A stretch of DNA of 64,000 nucleotides from Nannocystis bainbridge (GTDB lineage Bacteria; Myxococcota_A; Polyangia; Nannocystales; Nannocystaceae): contig NZ_JAQNDL010000003.1 in NCBI RefSeq assembly GCF_028368995.1, positions 2,969,752 to 3,033,751 on the forward strand, written 5' to 3'. The position numbers and the translations under genes were made by a program. A model generated the notes under the pieces. The model did no database searches. It had not been told where the DNA came from and saw nothing but the letters and a program-made list of their open reading frames with translations. Positions 51,075-59,745 of this stretch are shown piece after piece. Positions within the stretch are counted from its first letter, which is position 1. Every line of letters starts with the position of its first letter.

Positions 51075-51935
51075 TCAGTCGGCCTTGACGCCGGCCGCGG
51101 CCGCGTGGGCGCGGTCGCGGACCCACTTCGAGATCGCCCGCAGCGGCTCGGCCTTGTCGCCGAGCGGGGCCGCGAGCGCGTCGCACTCGCCGACGAGCTG
51201 GTCGACGCGGGCCAGCGCCTGCGCGCGCAGGGCCTTCTGGTCGTCGTCGAGGATGTCGTCGGCGTGCTGGAACGCGATCCCGAACTTGAGGCCCCACGTC
51301 TCCATCGACTGCACCGTGTCCGCGTCGGCGCCGGCGTAGAGGGCCCCGAGCGCGCCGGCGGCGGCGTACAGCGCCCCGGTCTTGAGCGCGTGGACCTGCT
51401 CGAGCGCGGCGAGGTCGTGCGCGTCTTGCCCGAGGGCCAGGTCGAGCGCCTGGCCGCCGACCATGCCGTCGACGCCGGAGTGGTGGGCGAGCACGCGGGC
51501 CGCGGCGACCAGGTTGGCCGCCGGCACGCGGTCGGCCCCGCGCATCAGCGCCATGAAGGCCTGGCTGAGCAGGGCGTCGCCGACGAGGATCCCGCCGGCG
51601 TGGCCGAAGGCGACGTGGACCGTCGGCTGGCCGCGGCGCTCGAGGTCGTTGTCCATCGCCGGCAGGTCGTCGTGCACGAGCGAGTAGGCGTGGACCATCT
51701 CGAGCGCGCAGCAGGCCGGCAGCGCGGCCTCGGCGGCGCCGCCGACGGCCTCGCAGGCGGCGATGATCACCAGCGGTCGCATGCGCTTGCCGCCCTGCAG
51801 CACCGCGTAGCGCATGCCCTCCTTGAGGCGGCCGGGGTCGCCGGCGCCGCCATCGGGCAGCGCGCGCACGATGGCCTCGTCGACCAGCTTGCGGCGCTCG
51901 CCGAGGTAGGCGTTGAGCTCAAAAGTTTTCGTCAT
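51075..51935 (-). CDS. ispA: Short-chain polyprenyl diphosphate synthase (farnesyl/geranylgeranyl type)
   Basis: 286 residues. The first Asp-rich motif is SLVHDDLPAMDND and the second is QHADDILDD; LQGGKRMRPLV binds isopentenyl diphosphate. The residues before the first motif (ALEMVHAYSL) fit an IspA-type enzyme making C15 (possibly C20) diphosphate for quinone, undecaprenyl and hopanoid routes. The start ATG lies within the 3' end of xseB (17-base overlap), the usual xseB-ispA operon of many bacteria. Confidence 0.93.
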   Translation of the reverse strand: MTKTFELNAYLGERRKLVDEAIVRALPDGGAGDPGRLKEGMRYAVLQGGKRMRPLVIIAACEAVGGAAEAALPACCALEMVHAYSLVHDDLPAMDNDLERRGQPTVHVAFGHAGGILVGDALLSQAFMALMRGADRVPAANLVAAARVLAHHSGVDGMVGGQALDLALGQDAHDLAALEQVHALKTGALYAAAGALGALYAGADADTVQSMETWGLKFGIAFQHADDILDDDQKALRAQALARVDQLVGECDALAAPLGDKAEPLRAISKWVRDRAHAAAAGVKAD

Positions 51936-52251
51936 CGTCGTCACTCTCTTCCGCTTCGCCGGCCCCCGGGAACGGCACCGCCTCGTCGCGGCCCTCGAGC
52001 AGGACCTCGACCCGCTGCTCGACCGCGTCGAGCAGCGACGTGCCGCGCCGCGCGAGTCGCACGCCGTCTTCGAAGCGCTGGAGCGCCGTCTCGAGCGGGA
52101 GGTCCCCGGCCTCGAGCTCGGCGACCACGCGTTCGAGGCTGGCGAGCACCTGATCGATGGCGGGGCCGTCGCGCGCCGGCTCCGCCGCGGGGTCGGCGGG
52201 TTTCCCGGCTGCGGGGCGCTTGGATGGGTTCGGTTTGCCCGGGGACGCCAT
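51919..52251 (-). CDS. xseB: Exodeoxyribonuclease VII small subunit
   Basis: 110 residues. The core (LASLERVVAELEAGDLPLET, then LQRFEDGVRLARRG) is the XseB coiled-coil signature; an N-terminal Pro/Ala-rich extension and an acidic tail EAEESDDDDENF flank it. It partners XseA (not in this window) to degrade single-stranded DNA. A TATACT hexamer on the minus strand ends 10 bases before the ATG, implying a very short leader. Confidence 0.92.
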   Translation of the reverse strand: MASPGKPNPSKRPAAGKPADPAAEPARDGPAIDQVLASLERVVAELEAGDLPLETALQRFEDGVRLARRGTSLLDAVEQRVEVLLEGRDEAVPFPGAGEAEESDDDDENF

Positions 52252-52331
52252 GCGGCCGCGGAGTATACGGGCCGGAGATCCAGCCTCGCAACGCTTGCCG
52301 CGGCGGCTTTGCCGCGATAGGTTTCCTGCCG

Positions 52332-52841
52332 ATGCACGACCGTCGGCATTCTGGGCTGCCCGACCTCGAGAGCTTGATGGGGCAGTTCCACGCCTATCTC
52401 AGCAAGAAGCAGCTCAAGTCGACCCGTCAACGCGACCTCATCGCGCAGAAATTCTTCGCCGCCCACGGCCACATCAGCATCGAGGAGCTGCTCAACCTCA
52501 GCCGCGCCGAGAACCCGCGCATCGGCTACGCGACCGTCTACCGCACGCTCAAGCTGCTCGCCGAGTGCGGCCTCGCGGCCCAGCGGCGCTTCGGCGACGG
52601 CCAGACGATGTACGAGACCGCCGGTGACACCGAGCACCACGACCACCTGATCTGCATCGAGTGCCAGCACGTGCTCGAGTTCCAGAACGACGACATCGAA
52701 CACGAGCAGGAGCGGGTCGCCCGCAGCTTCGGGTTCAGCCTGGTCCGCCATCGGCTCGAGCTCTACGGCCTTTGCCCCAGGGCTCGCGGGATCAAGGGCG
52801 GCTGGTGCCCCAACGAGGAGCAGCGCAAGCTCAGCGACTGA
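52332..52841 (+). CDS. Fur-family transcriptional regulator
   Basis: 169 residues. A winged-helix N-terminal domain (LKSTRQRDLIAQKFFAAHGH, RIGYATVYRTLKLLAECGLA) precedes the dimerisation domain with EHHDHLICIECQHVLEF, containing the regulatory histidines and first CxxC zinc pair. The second zinc motif is altered: LYGLCPRARG in place of LYGxCxxC, with another cysteine 11 residues on (GWCPN). It is probably an iron- or zinc-responsive repressor (Fur, Zur) or PerR-like. It is followed by a small Cys-rich membrane protein and a lipoprotein gene. Confidence 0.9.
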   Translation: MHDRRHSGLPDLESLMGQFHAYLSKKQLKSTRQRDLIAQKFFAAHGHISIEELLNLSRAENPRIGYATVYRTLKLLAECGLAAQRRFGDGQTMYETAGDTEHHDHLICIECQHVLEFQNDDIEHEQERVARSFGFSLVRHRLELYGLCPRARGIKGGWCPNEEQRKLSD

Positions 52842-52868
52842 AGTACGCTGTTTGTGCTGCGCGTCACC

Positions 52869-53168
52869 ATGCCCGAAGCCGATCTCCAGGTCCTGCTGCA
52901 ACAGATCGCCGCGCTCGCCGCCGTCGCGCTCGCCGCGGGCTGGCTGACCGCCCGCTGGCTGGTCCGCCGCAAGGGCGAGTGCGGCGGCTCGTGTGCCCGT
53001 TGCGAGGGCGCGAGCGCGTGCGAAAAGGCGGCAGGGTCGGCCCCGCACGACCACGGCACCGGCTCCGGCTCGCCGAAGGGCGTGCGTTCACCCGCGCTCC
53101 GCGTCATGCAGTCGGGGCCCGGTTCGGCCGCGCACCCTGGAAATCTGCCCGGCCCCCCCGCCGTCTGA
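52869..53168 (+). CDS. Small membrane protein with Cys cluster
   Basis: 99 residues. One helix (ALAAVALAAGWLTARWLV) is followed by RRKGECGGSCARCEGASAC, a Cys-rich cytoplasmic stretch like those of FeoB-associated Cys-rich membrane proteins, then a low-complexity tail containing HDHGTGSGSP. Placement 27 bases after the Fur-family gene suggests a metal-related role. The tail past about residue 55 could be non-native, since the annotated family is shorter. No feo gene is adjacent. Confidence 0.6.
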   Translation: MPEADLQVLLQQIAALAAVALAAGWLTARWLVRRKGECGGSCARCEGASACEKAAGSAPHDHGTGSGSPKGVRSPALRVMQSGPGSAAHPGNLPGPPAV

Positions 53169-53192
53169 CGCCGCACCATCGGAGCCTCTCAT

Positions 53193-53576
53193 ATGCGCAA
53201 AGCCTCGCGTTCTCTCCTCCTGTTCTCCTTCGCCCTCGCCCTGGGCGCCTGCGCCGGCGGTTACTCCGGCAAGTTCAAGGGCAACGGCACCGGCGCGCGC
53301 GTGCCGGCCTCGCAGGTCAAGACCGTCGCCTCCAGGGACGCCCTCGGCGACACCGCGTACACCCAGCTCGGCACCGCCATCGGCAAGGCTCCCTCCGCGC
53401 AAGAGGCCGTCGACCTCGCCAGGGAGCACTGCGGCATGAACGGCGGCAACCTGCTGATCCTCAACACCCAGCCCTATCAGTCCGGCAGCCGCTGGATCGC
53501 CGACGCCGCCTGCGGCACCGACGGCGCCGCGCCCAAGGCCGCCAACACCTCCGGCAAGGGCAAGCCGGCCCGCTGA
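53193..53576 (+). CDS. Small lipoprotein
   Basis: 127 residues. LLLFSFALALGAC is a lipobox signal. The body (KAPSAQEAVDLAREHCGMNG, then GNLLILNTQPYQSGSRWIAD) has two cysteines and a DUF4156/YjfN-like alpha-beta look. A Lys/Ala tail ends it. It may be co-transcribed with the two genes upstream. No function can be named. Confidence 0.7.
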   Translation: MRKASRSLLLFSFALALGACAGGYSGKFKGNGTGARVPASQVKTVASRDALGDTAYTQLGTAIGKAPSAQEAVDLAREHCGMNGGNLLILNTQPYQSGSRWIADAACGTDGAAPKAANTSGKGKPAR

Positions 53577-53616
53577 TCGCCCCCGAGCGGCTCGCGCCCG
53601 AGCCGGCTCGCAACGC

Positions 53617-53663
53617 AGAGCGCCCCCGAGCCCGAACCGGCCCGGCGGGCGCTCTGTCTTTTA
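53617..53663 (+). terminator. Intrinsic terminator after the small lipoprotein gene
   Basis: agagcgccc pairs with gggcgctct across a 21-base loop and is followed by gtctttta. Confidence 0.7.
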
Positions 53664-53665
53664 CG

Positions 53666-53740
53666 GCATGTCCCTCGGGACCTGTCCCGACGCGCATGCT
53701 CTCACGGACATGCCCTCACGGACATGTCCTCGCGGACCTC
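53666..53740. repeat. CATGTCC-family array between convergent genes
   Basis: gcatgtccctcgggacctgtcccg, gcgcatgctctcacggacatgc and cctcacggacatgtcctcgcgg follow directly on the terminator and run to the stop of the leftward PilZ-REC gene. Confidence 0.8.
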
Positions 53741-54874
53741 TCAAAGGTCCTGCTCGAACGAGCCCGACTGTCCGGCGCGCTCGTTGAGCAGCCGCTCGCG
53801 GCGGGCGCTCTCGTTGGCCTCGTCTTCGCGGCGCGCGTGCTCCATCAGCAGCCACGTCACCGACAGCGGCGCGAGCGACAGGTCGCCGAGCTCGCGCGGC
53901 TCGAGCGTGAAGAACTCGAAGTGTCCGCCCTCCCAGCCGAGCAGGTCGAACACGCGGTCGATCGCCGAGGCGGCGTAGCCGAGGTTCTTCACGTCGCGCA
54001 GCACGCCCTGGACCAGCCGCAGCACCGCGCTGTCTTGCCCGCTGTCGAGCCGCAGGTCGCCGGTCTTCTTCTCGGCCTCGAGGAACGACAGCACGCTGCC
54101 GAGGCGGACGTGCTGCAGGTCGCCGCGCAGCCCGCGGTTCTCCACGGCCCCGAGGCCGGTGCGGCGCGCGACCACGCCTTGCAGGCGGGCCACGATCTCG
54201 TCCGCGGACAGGTTCTTCGGCAGGAAGTCGTCGACGCCCATGCGATAGCCCTGGAGGCGCGACATGTCGTCGGACAGCGCGGTCAGGAACACGATCGGCA
54301 CGTGGGCCAGCTTCTTGCGGCCGCGGGCCATCCGCAGCAGCGTCCAGCCGTCCATCTCGGGCATCTCGACGTCGGTGAGCAGCAGGTCCGGCTCGCTCTT
54401 GAGCGCGGCCGAGATCGCCATCAATCCGTTGTCCGCGGTGGTGACGTTGAGCCCGCGCTCGCGCAGCGCCGCAGCCATCTCCGCGCGCACGCTCGGCGAG
54501 TCGTCGACCAGCAGCACGTTGAGCGCGCGCGACGGCGGCGGCTCGGCTTGCGGGCTCGTCGAAGCGTCGAGCACCGAGTTCACGCACAGGCCGAAGATCC
54601 GCTCCTGCTCGGCCGTGAACGCGGCCAGTTGGATCAGCGTGCCCTTGCCGCCGTCGGCTCCGAGGTCGACCGCCGTGCCGCTGAGGTACAAAATGGCGCG
54701 GTTCGGCAGGCTCAGCTTGACCCGCACCGGCTGGCCCGTCTCGAGATTACGAACGCCCGGGAGCAGCAGAAACCCGCGTCGCAGGTTGTCTGTGTACTCT
54801 ACGAGGAAGTCGTCGTAGGATTCGAAGCGCACGCCGAACGTGGCGATCTTCGCAGGCTTCGGCGCGTCAGCCAT
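53741..54874 (-). CDS. PilZ-like, receiver and DUF4388 signalling protein
   Basis: 377 residues. Residues about 10-105 look like a PilZ-type beta-barrel domain (DNLRRGFLLLPGVRNLETGQ, RAILYLSGTAVDLG), though the RxxxR switch is incomplete. The receiver domain (about 118-235) has LLVDDSPSVRAEM, the phosphoacceptor in LLLTDVEMPEMDG, and FLPKNLS with the lysine. DUF4388 (about 250-350; LQHVRLGSVLSFLEAEKKTG) follows. The output is probably protein interaction, as in the REC-DUF4388-Roadblock protein at 22.4 kb. It is divergent from the membrane aspartic-protease gene. Confidence 0.83.
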   Translation of the reverse strand: MADAPKPAKIATFGVRFESYDDFLVEYTDNLRRGFLLLPGVRNLETGQPVRVKLSLPNRAILYLSGTAVDLGADGGKGTLIQLAAFTAEQERIFGLCVNSVLDASTSPQAEPPPSRALNVLLVDDSPSVRAEMAAALRERGLNVTTADNGLMAISAALKSEPDLLLTDVEMPEMDGWTLLRMARGRKKLAHVPIVFLTALSDDMSRLQGYRMGVDDFLPKNLSADEIVARLQGVVARRTGLGAVENRGLRGDLQHVRLGSVLSFLEAEKKTGDLRLDSGQDSAVLRLVQGVLRDVKNLGYAASAIDRVFDLLGWEGGHFEFFTLEPRELGDLSLAPLSVTWLLMEHARREDEANESARRERLLNERAGQSGSFEQDL

Positions 54875-54965
54875 CCCGTCGCCACATCCTACGGGTTTTC
54901 CCCGCGAGGATCCAACGACAGTCTTCACTGGCCCCCACGACACTCACTCGAGATAGTATCTGCAA

Positions 54966-56207
54966 GTGAACATTTCGCGCAGCGCACCGAGGCACGCCAG
55001 GTCGGCCATGACCGCGTCCGCGGCGCTGAGTTCGCTCGGCGCCTTTGCGCTCGTCCTGGCCTCGATGTTCGTGGTGCCGTTCGCGCTGTGGTGCAACTTT
55101 TCGCTCGCGCGGACCGCTCAGCTCGACGCCCGTGTATCGGCCCCGTGGCTGTGGATCCTCGCGTTCGTCGTCACTCTGGGCCTGCCGGTCGCCCTCTCCG
55201 TGTGGAAGTACGGCACCGACGGCCGCCGCCTGTCCGCGGCGATGATGTGGCTGCCGTTGCTGTGGAACCTCGGCGCGATCCTTCTCTGCACTCAGGTGAT
55301 CCCGGGTTTGCTGGTCCAGTCGCTCCGGGCCCAGGGTGACCTCGCTGGCACACGCTTCGGTGATTCTCACAAGGTCGCGCGGATCCTCAGTGCGGTGGGC
55401 AACGGTCTCGCAGATCGCCTCGCCCCGCCCGCCGCGCCGCGCGCCGCGGCGAGAGCGAGCGAGTCCGCGCCGACGCCCGTGACCCTCGCGCCGGGCGCCG
55501 CGCCGAACACTGCGATCGCCGTGCCCTTCTCCGCCGCCGGCAACGCGATCCTCATGAACGTCCAGCTCGAGGGCCCCGGCGGTCGCCTCGATCTGCCGTA
55601 CCTGTTCGACACCGGCGCCTCGTTCACCACCGTGCACACCGAGACCGCCGCCAAGCTCGGGCTCAAGGTCCCGGCCGACGCGCCCACGCTGCAGTTCAAC
55701 ACCGCCAGCGGCCCGCGCGAGAGCCGGATGGTCTACTTGCCGGTGCTGCGCCTCGGCGGCATCGAGCTCAACGGCCTGCTCGTCAGCGTGTGTGACGGCT
55801 GCGCCAACGACCGCTCGCAGGGCCTGCTCGGGCTCAACGTCATGCGCGAGTTCCTGGTCGAGATGGACTACCAGGCCGAGCGCATGAAGCTCTTGCCGCG
55901 CCCGCACGACGGCCGGGCCAACCGCGCCTACGACATCTACCCGGCGGTCCAGATCGAGGTCGAGGGCTCGCCGGAGATCTGGCTCGGACGGATCCGGTGG
56001 ATCTTGCTGGTCAAGAACCGCAGCACCGTGGCGATCGAGAACGTGCTGCCCGAGGTCCACTTCTCCGACGGTCAGCGCATGGCCGGGGCCCGCATCGCCC
56101 GCATCGAGCCTGGCGGCTCCGGTCGCTCGCTGGTCGAGGGCAAGACCGTCGCCGAGGATCACGAGAAGCTCGGCTTCACCCTCGCGCTCGCCGAGGCGTA
56201 CTGGTGA
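54966..56207 (+). CDS. Membrane protein with retropepsin-like aspartic protease domain
   Basis: 413 residues from GTG 54966; TAGTAT ends 6 bases before it, so the transcript may be leaderless. Three membrane helices lie within about 18-115. After an Ala/Pro linker, the domain at about 190-310 has YLFDTGASFTTVHTETAAKL with the catalytic DTGA and GLLGLNVMREFLVEMDY as the family's second half, typical of single-domain, dimerising aspartyl proteases. A C-terminal beta domain (about 325-413) follows. It likely acts in the periplasm. It is 4 bases upstream of the GIDE-like gene. Confidence 0.82.
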   Translation: MNISRSAPRHARSAMTASAALSSLGAFALVLASMFVVPFALWCNFSLARTAQLDARVSAPWLWILAFVVTLGLPVALSVWKYGTDGRRLSAAMMWLPLLWNLGAILLCTQVIPGLLVQSLRAQGDLAGTRFGDSHKVARILSAVGNGLADRLAPPAAPRAAARASESAPTPVTLAPGAAPNTAIAVPFSAAGNAILMNVQLEGPGGRLDLPYLFDTGASFTTVHTETAAKLGLKVPADAPTLQFNTASGPRESRMVYLPVLRLGGIELNGLLVSVCDGCANDRSQGLLGLNVMREFLVEMDYQAERMKLLPRPHDGRANRAYDIYPAVQIEVEGSPEIWLGRIRWILLVKNRSTVAIENVLPEVHFSDGQRMAGARIARIEPGGSGRSLVEGKTVAEDHEKLGFTLALAEAYW

Positions 56208-56211
56208 TCGC

Positions 56212-56925
56212 ATGCCCGTCGAAGCCGCCCCGACCTTCGAGTGGTCCTACGTCTTCCTCGCCGTCCTGATCCCGGTCGCGATCCTCGTCTACATGCTCGG
56301 CAACTTCCGGGCGAAGCGCCTCGGCAGCGCCCGCAACCTCGAGCCTCAGGGTCGCCGCATGCCGAAGGGCGCGATCCGCAGCGACCCGCAGTTCTCCGGC
56401 TTCGTCGGTCGCGCCCTCGAGCGTGGCCTGCTCACGCCGATCGCCGCCGCTGACGCCCAGCCGATCATGATCCGCGGCGTCATCACCACCGCCGACGGCA
56501 ACCTCGGCGGCGCCCCGGGCCGCGAGTGCGTGTGGCGCAACCGCAGCGGCGCCCCGCGTGACGCCGCCGTCGCCGCCGAGATCGTCGTCGTCAGCGACGC
56601 CACCGGCCGCCTCACGCTCGAGAACCTCGACCGCGCCGAAGTCATCGCCCCCGAGGAGAAGACCGGTCCGCGCGTGGCCGGCTCCGGCCTCTACATCGGC
56701 GACGAGATCGAGGTCATCGGCCGGTTCAAACCCGAGCGGTTCGGCAGCGACCCCGACCCGACCCGCCTCGTCTACGGCTCGATGGGCGGCGACGGCAACC
56801 TCTACGTGCGCGTCCACAGCCGGTCGAATTTGCCCGCCGCGGCAGAAACTCCCGTGCCCGCCGCCGCCGAGGCGTTATCCTCCCCAGCCTCCCCCGCCCA
56901 GGCCCCGCAGGAGACCACCGAATGA
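56212..56925 (+). CDS. Single-pass membrane protein, GIDE/BAM-domain-like
   Basis: 237 residues. One membrane helix (YVFLAVLIPVAILVYMLG) is followed by a soluble region in which PIMIRGVITTADGNLGG, GRECVWRNRSG and LYIGDEIEVIGRFKPERFG recall the GIDE/BAM-type beta domain of bacterial MULAN-like proteins; a Pro/Ala tail ends it. The overlap by ATGA with the TPR lipoprotein gene suggests a common complex at the envelope. The domain name is an inference from pattern only. Confidence 0.65.
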   Translation: MPVEAAPTFEWSYVFLAVLIPVAILVYMLGNFRAKRLGSARNLEPQGRRMPKGAIRSDPQFSGFVGRALERGLLTPIAAADAQPIMIRGVITTADGNLGGAPGRECVWRNRSGAPRDAAVAAEIVVVSDATGRLTLENLDRAEVIAPEEKTGPRVAGSGLYIGDEIEVIGRFKPERFGSDPDPTRLVYGSMGGDGNLYVRVHSRSNLPAAAETPVPAAAEALSSPASPAQAPQETTE

Positions 56926-57758
56926 AGCGCATCCTCGTCTGCCTCGCCGCGTTCAGCCTGACCGCGGCTTGCAAGAAGTCCGCGGACACCGACAAGCCGT
57001 CCGACGACAAGCCCGCCACCACCGACGCCGACAAGCCGGCGCCCGTCACCACCGAGCCCGACCCGCCCGCGATCGCCGAGGCCCGCGCCAAGTACATCGC
57101 CGGCCAGTACGGCCAGGTCATCGAGACCATGAAGCCGCTCGTCGACGACCTCAAGTCGAAGGAGAAGGCCCGCGCCTCCGGCCTCGGCGCTGCATGGTTG
57201 TCGCTCGCGCTCGCCGAAGACGTCGTCGAGAACGCCAAGGAGCCCGCCGACCACGCCCAGGCGATGGCCGAGCAGACCGGCGACCCCGAGGTGAAGATCG
57301 CCGCCAAGCTGGCTCAGGGCGCTTACAAGCTCAAGACCGAGGACTTCGCCGGCGCCGCCGCCGACTTCGAGGAGGCTTACAACCTCCAGAAGGACGGCCC
57401 CAACGCCGGCCTCGCCCTCGTCATGTACGGCAACACCAAGATCAACCTCGCCTTCGGCGGCGAGGACAACGCGATCGTCAACCCCGGCGAGCTCGACTCG
57501 GCCGCCTCGACCTTCGTCAAGGCCCAGCGCCTGGTCGAGAAGCAGCCGGGCAACGAGCTCCTCGGCGCCCGCGCGCTCGAGGGCCAGGCCGCCGTCGTCC
57601 GCTACAAGGACAAGAAGAACACCCCCGAGGCGTGCCGCCTGATCGCCGAGGCCGCCAAGATCTACACCACCAAGGGCGCCGGCCAGCCCTTGATCGACGC
57701 GGCCAACGCGCTCCAGGACGAGGCCAACTGCGGCCCCGCCCCGGCCGCCGCGAAATGA
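56922..57758 (+). CDS. TPR-like lipoprotein
   Basis: 278 residues. ILVCLAAFSLTAAC is the lipobox signal, followed by an Asp/Lys/Pro linker and helical repeats (AKYIAGQYGQVIETMKPLVD, KLAQGAYKLKTEDFAGAAAD, TFVKAQRLVEKQPGNELL), ending in a Cys-containing tail. Likely a periplasmic or outer-membrane scaffold. It is third in the operon with the aspartic protease and GIDE-like genes. A mirror-image copy with two single-base deletions lies at 63085-63919. Confidence 0.8.
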   Translation: MKRILVCLAAFSLTAACKKSADTDKPSDDKPATTDADKPAPVTTEPDPPAIAEARAKYIAGQYGQVIETMKPLVDDLKSKEKARASGLGAAWLSLALAEDVVENAKEPADHAQAMAEQTGDPEVKIAAKLAQGAYKLKTEDFAGAAADFEEAYNLQKDGPNAGLALVMYGNTKINLAFGGEDNAIVNPGELDSAASTFVKAQRLVEKQPGNELLGARALEGQAAVVRYKDKKNTPEACRLIAEAAKIYTTKGAGQPLIDAANALQDEANCGPAPAAAK

Positions 57759-57960
57759 GCCCGACGGCAGCGGTGCCTCACCGCTGCCCATCACGACCGC
57801 CGCCGCGCCGCCTCATCCGCGGCGCATGGCGCCGGGCCTGGACGGGCGCCGGGCCCTGCGCTCCGCGCCTGCGTCGTCGCTGCTTGCCGCTGCAAAGTCA
57901 CCAGCGCTCGTGAGCGCGGGGCTTCTCGCCGCGTCGCGCATCTGCGACAACCTTTCGGCC

Positions 57961-59602
57961 ATGGAGCCCGCAGCGGGTCAAGATCCGTACCTCAATCACT
58001 GGGCCGACGCGGCCGCCGCCAAGACTCTTGCCGCGCACGCGGACGCCAAGGTCGTCACCGTCGCCGCCGGCATCACGCCTTCGGGCGTCGTCCACGTCGG
58101 CAACTTCCGCGAGGTCATCACCGTCGACCTCGTCGCTCGGGCCCTGCGCGACCGCGGCGCCGACGTCCGCTTCATCTACTCGTGGGACGACTTCGACGTC
58201 CTGCGCAAGGTCCCGGCCGACATGCCGCAGCGCGACATGTTGAACGACAACCTGCGCCGCAGCATCAGCGCCGTGCCCGACCCCTACGGTGAGCACGACA
58301 GCTACGCCGGGCACAACATCGCCGCCTTCGAGAAGAGCCTCGCCCCGCTCGGCATCCAGCCCGAGTTCATCCGTCAGTCGCAGCGCTACCGCGCCGGCGC
58401 CTACGCCGAGGGCATCCGCCTCGCCCTCAAGCACGCCGCCGACATCCGCGCCGTCCTCAACAGCGTGCGCGACAAGACCACCGCCAACACCCGCCTCGAG
58501 GACGGCTGGCTGCCGCTGTCCGGCTTCTGCGACAACTGCGGCCGCGACACCCTCGCCTTCGCCGTCCAGGACGAGTGGACCGTTCATTACGACTGCAGCG
58601 CGTGCAAGCACGCCGCCGACGTCGACCTGCGCCAGGGCGGCAACCTCAAGCTCCCGTGGCGCATCGACTGGCCGATGCGCTGGGCCCACGAGCGCGTCTG
58701 CTTCGAGCCCGGCGGCAAGGACCACAGCACCGCCGGCGGCAGCTTCGACACCGCCAAGGACATCGTCCGCGTCGTCTACGGCTGGCAGGCCCCCGAGTAC
58801 GTCGGCTACGACTTCGTGCGGATCAAGGGCCGCGCCGGCAAGATCTCGAGCAGCAAGGGCGACGTCGTCACCGTCTCCGACTGCCTCGAGATCTACGAGC
58901 CCGAGGTCCTGCGCTGGATGTTCGTCTCGTTCCGCCCCAACACCGAGTTCCAGATCAGCTTCGACCTCGACGTCATCACCCTCTACGAGAACTTCGACCG
59001 CACGCGCCGGATCGCCTACGGCGTCGAGCCGGCCAAGGACGCCCAGGCGCGCCTCGTCGCCCAGCGCACCATGCAGCTGGCCAGCGTCGACCACCGCCGG
59101 ATCGGCGAGGGCGACGTCCTGCCGTTCGTGCCCGGCTTCCGCCACCTCAGCATGACGCTGCAGATCTTCGAGGGCGACCTCGACAAGACCGTCGCCTACT
59201 ACGCCGAGGCGGGCCAGATCAACGGCGACGAGTCGCGCCGCCTGACCCGCCAGCGCGCCCGCTGCGTGTGGAACTGGATCGCCGAGTGGGGCCCCGACGA
59301 GTTCCGCTACCAGCTGCGCCGCGAGCCTAAGCTGCGCGAGCTGTCCGCCGACGAGGCCACCTGCCTCGCCCGCCTGCTCGCCCCGCTGCGCGGCCGCGAA
59401 GAGATCCGCGAGGACGAGTTGGTCCCGACCATGAAGACGCTGTGCGAGGGCACCGGCCTCGACAACAAGACCTTCCTCCCGGTCGTCTACGACCTGCTCA
59501 TCGGCCGCGACAAGGGCCCCAAGCTGACCACGCTGATCACCGCGATCGGGACCGGCCCGCGCCCTGTCCCTGCTCGCGCCGAGCCTGCCCGCCGGGACAT
59601 GA
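57961..59602 (+). CDS. lysS: Class I lysyl-tRNA synthetase, left-arm copy with +1 G near its 3' end
   Basis: About 546 residues. The class I signature is GVVHVGNFREV (HIGH-like, near residue 45) and GKISSSKGD (KMSKS-like, near 295); CDNCGRD and CSAC form a zinc site near 190-215. It charges tRNA-Lys with lysine, replacing class II LysS in some bacteria and archaea. Here one extra G near 59548-59550 shifts the frame in the last about 17 codons; the mirror copy at 61242-62882 is intact. The frame can be extended upstream to 57826, but those residues look non-coding. Confidence 0.88.
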
Positions 59603-59745
59603 CCACCAAGTGGCATGGTCCTTCGGACATGCTCCGAAGGACCTGTCCTCTCGAACACGATGGGCAGCAAGCACAGCCCTGGTGCGAACGGCCCTGCTAC
59701 CGACGCCCACGCCCGGTCGCAGGAGCCTCGCAGTGCGCTCATCCC

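Noticed and set aside
57826..57960. N-terminal 45-residue extension of lysyl-tRNA synthetase
   Set aside because: The residues are Arg/Ala/Ser-rich without homology to the class I LysRS N-terminus; ATG 57961 starts at the conserved domain.
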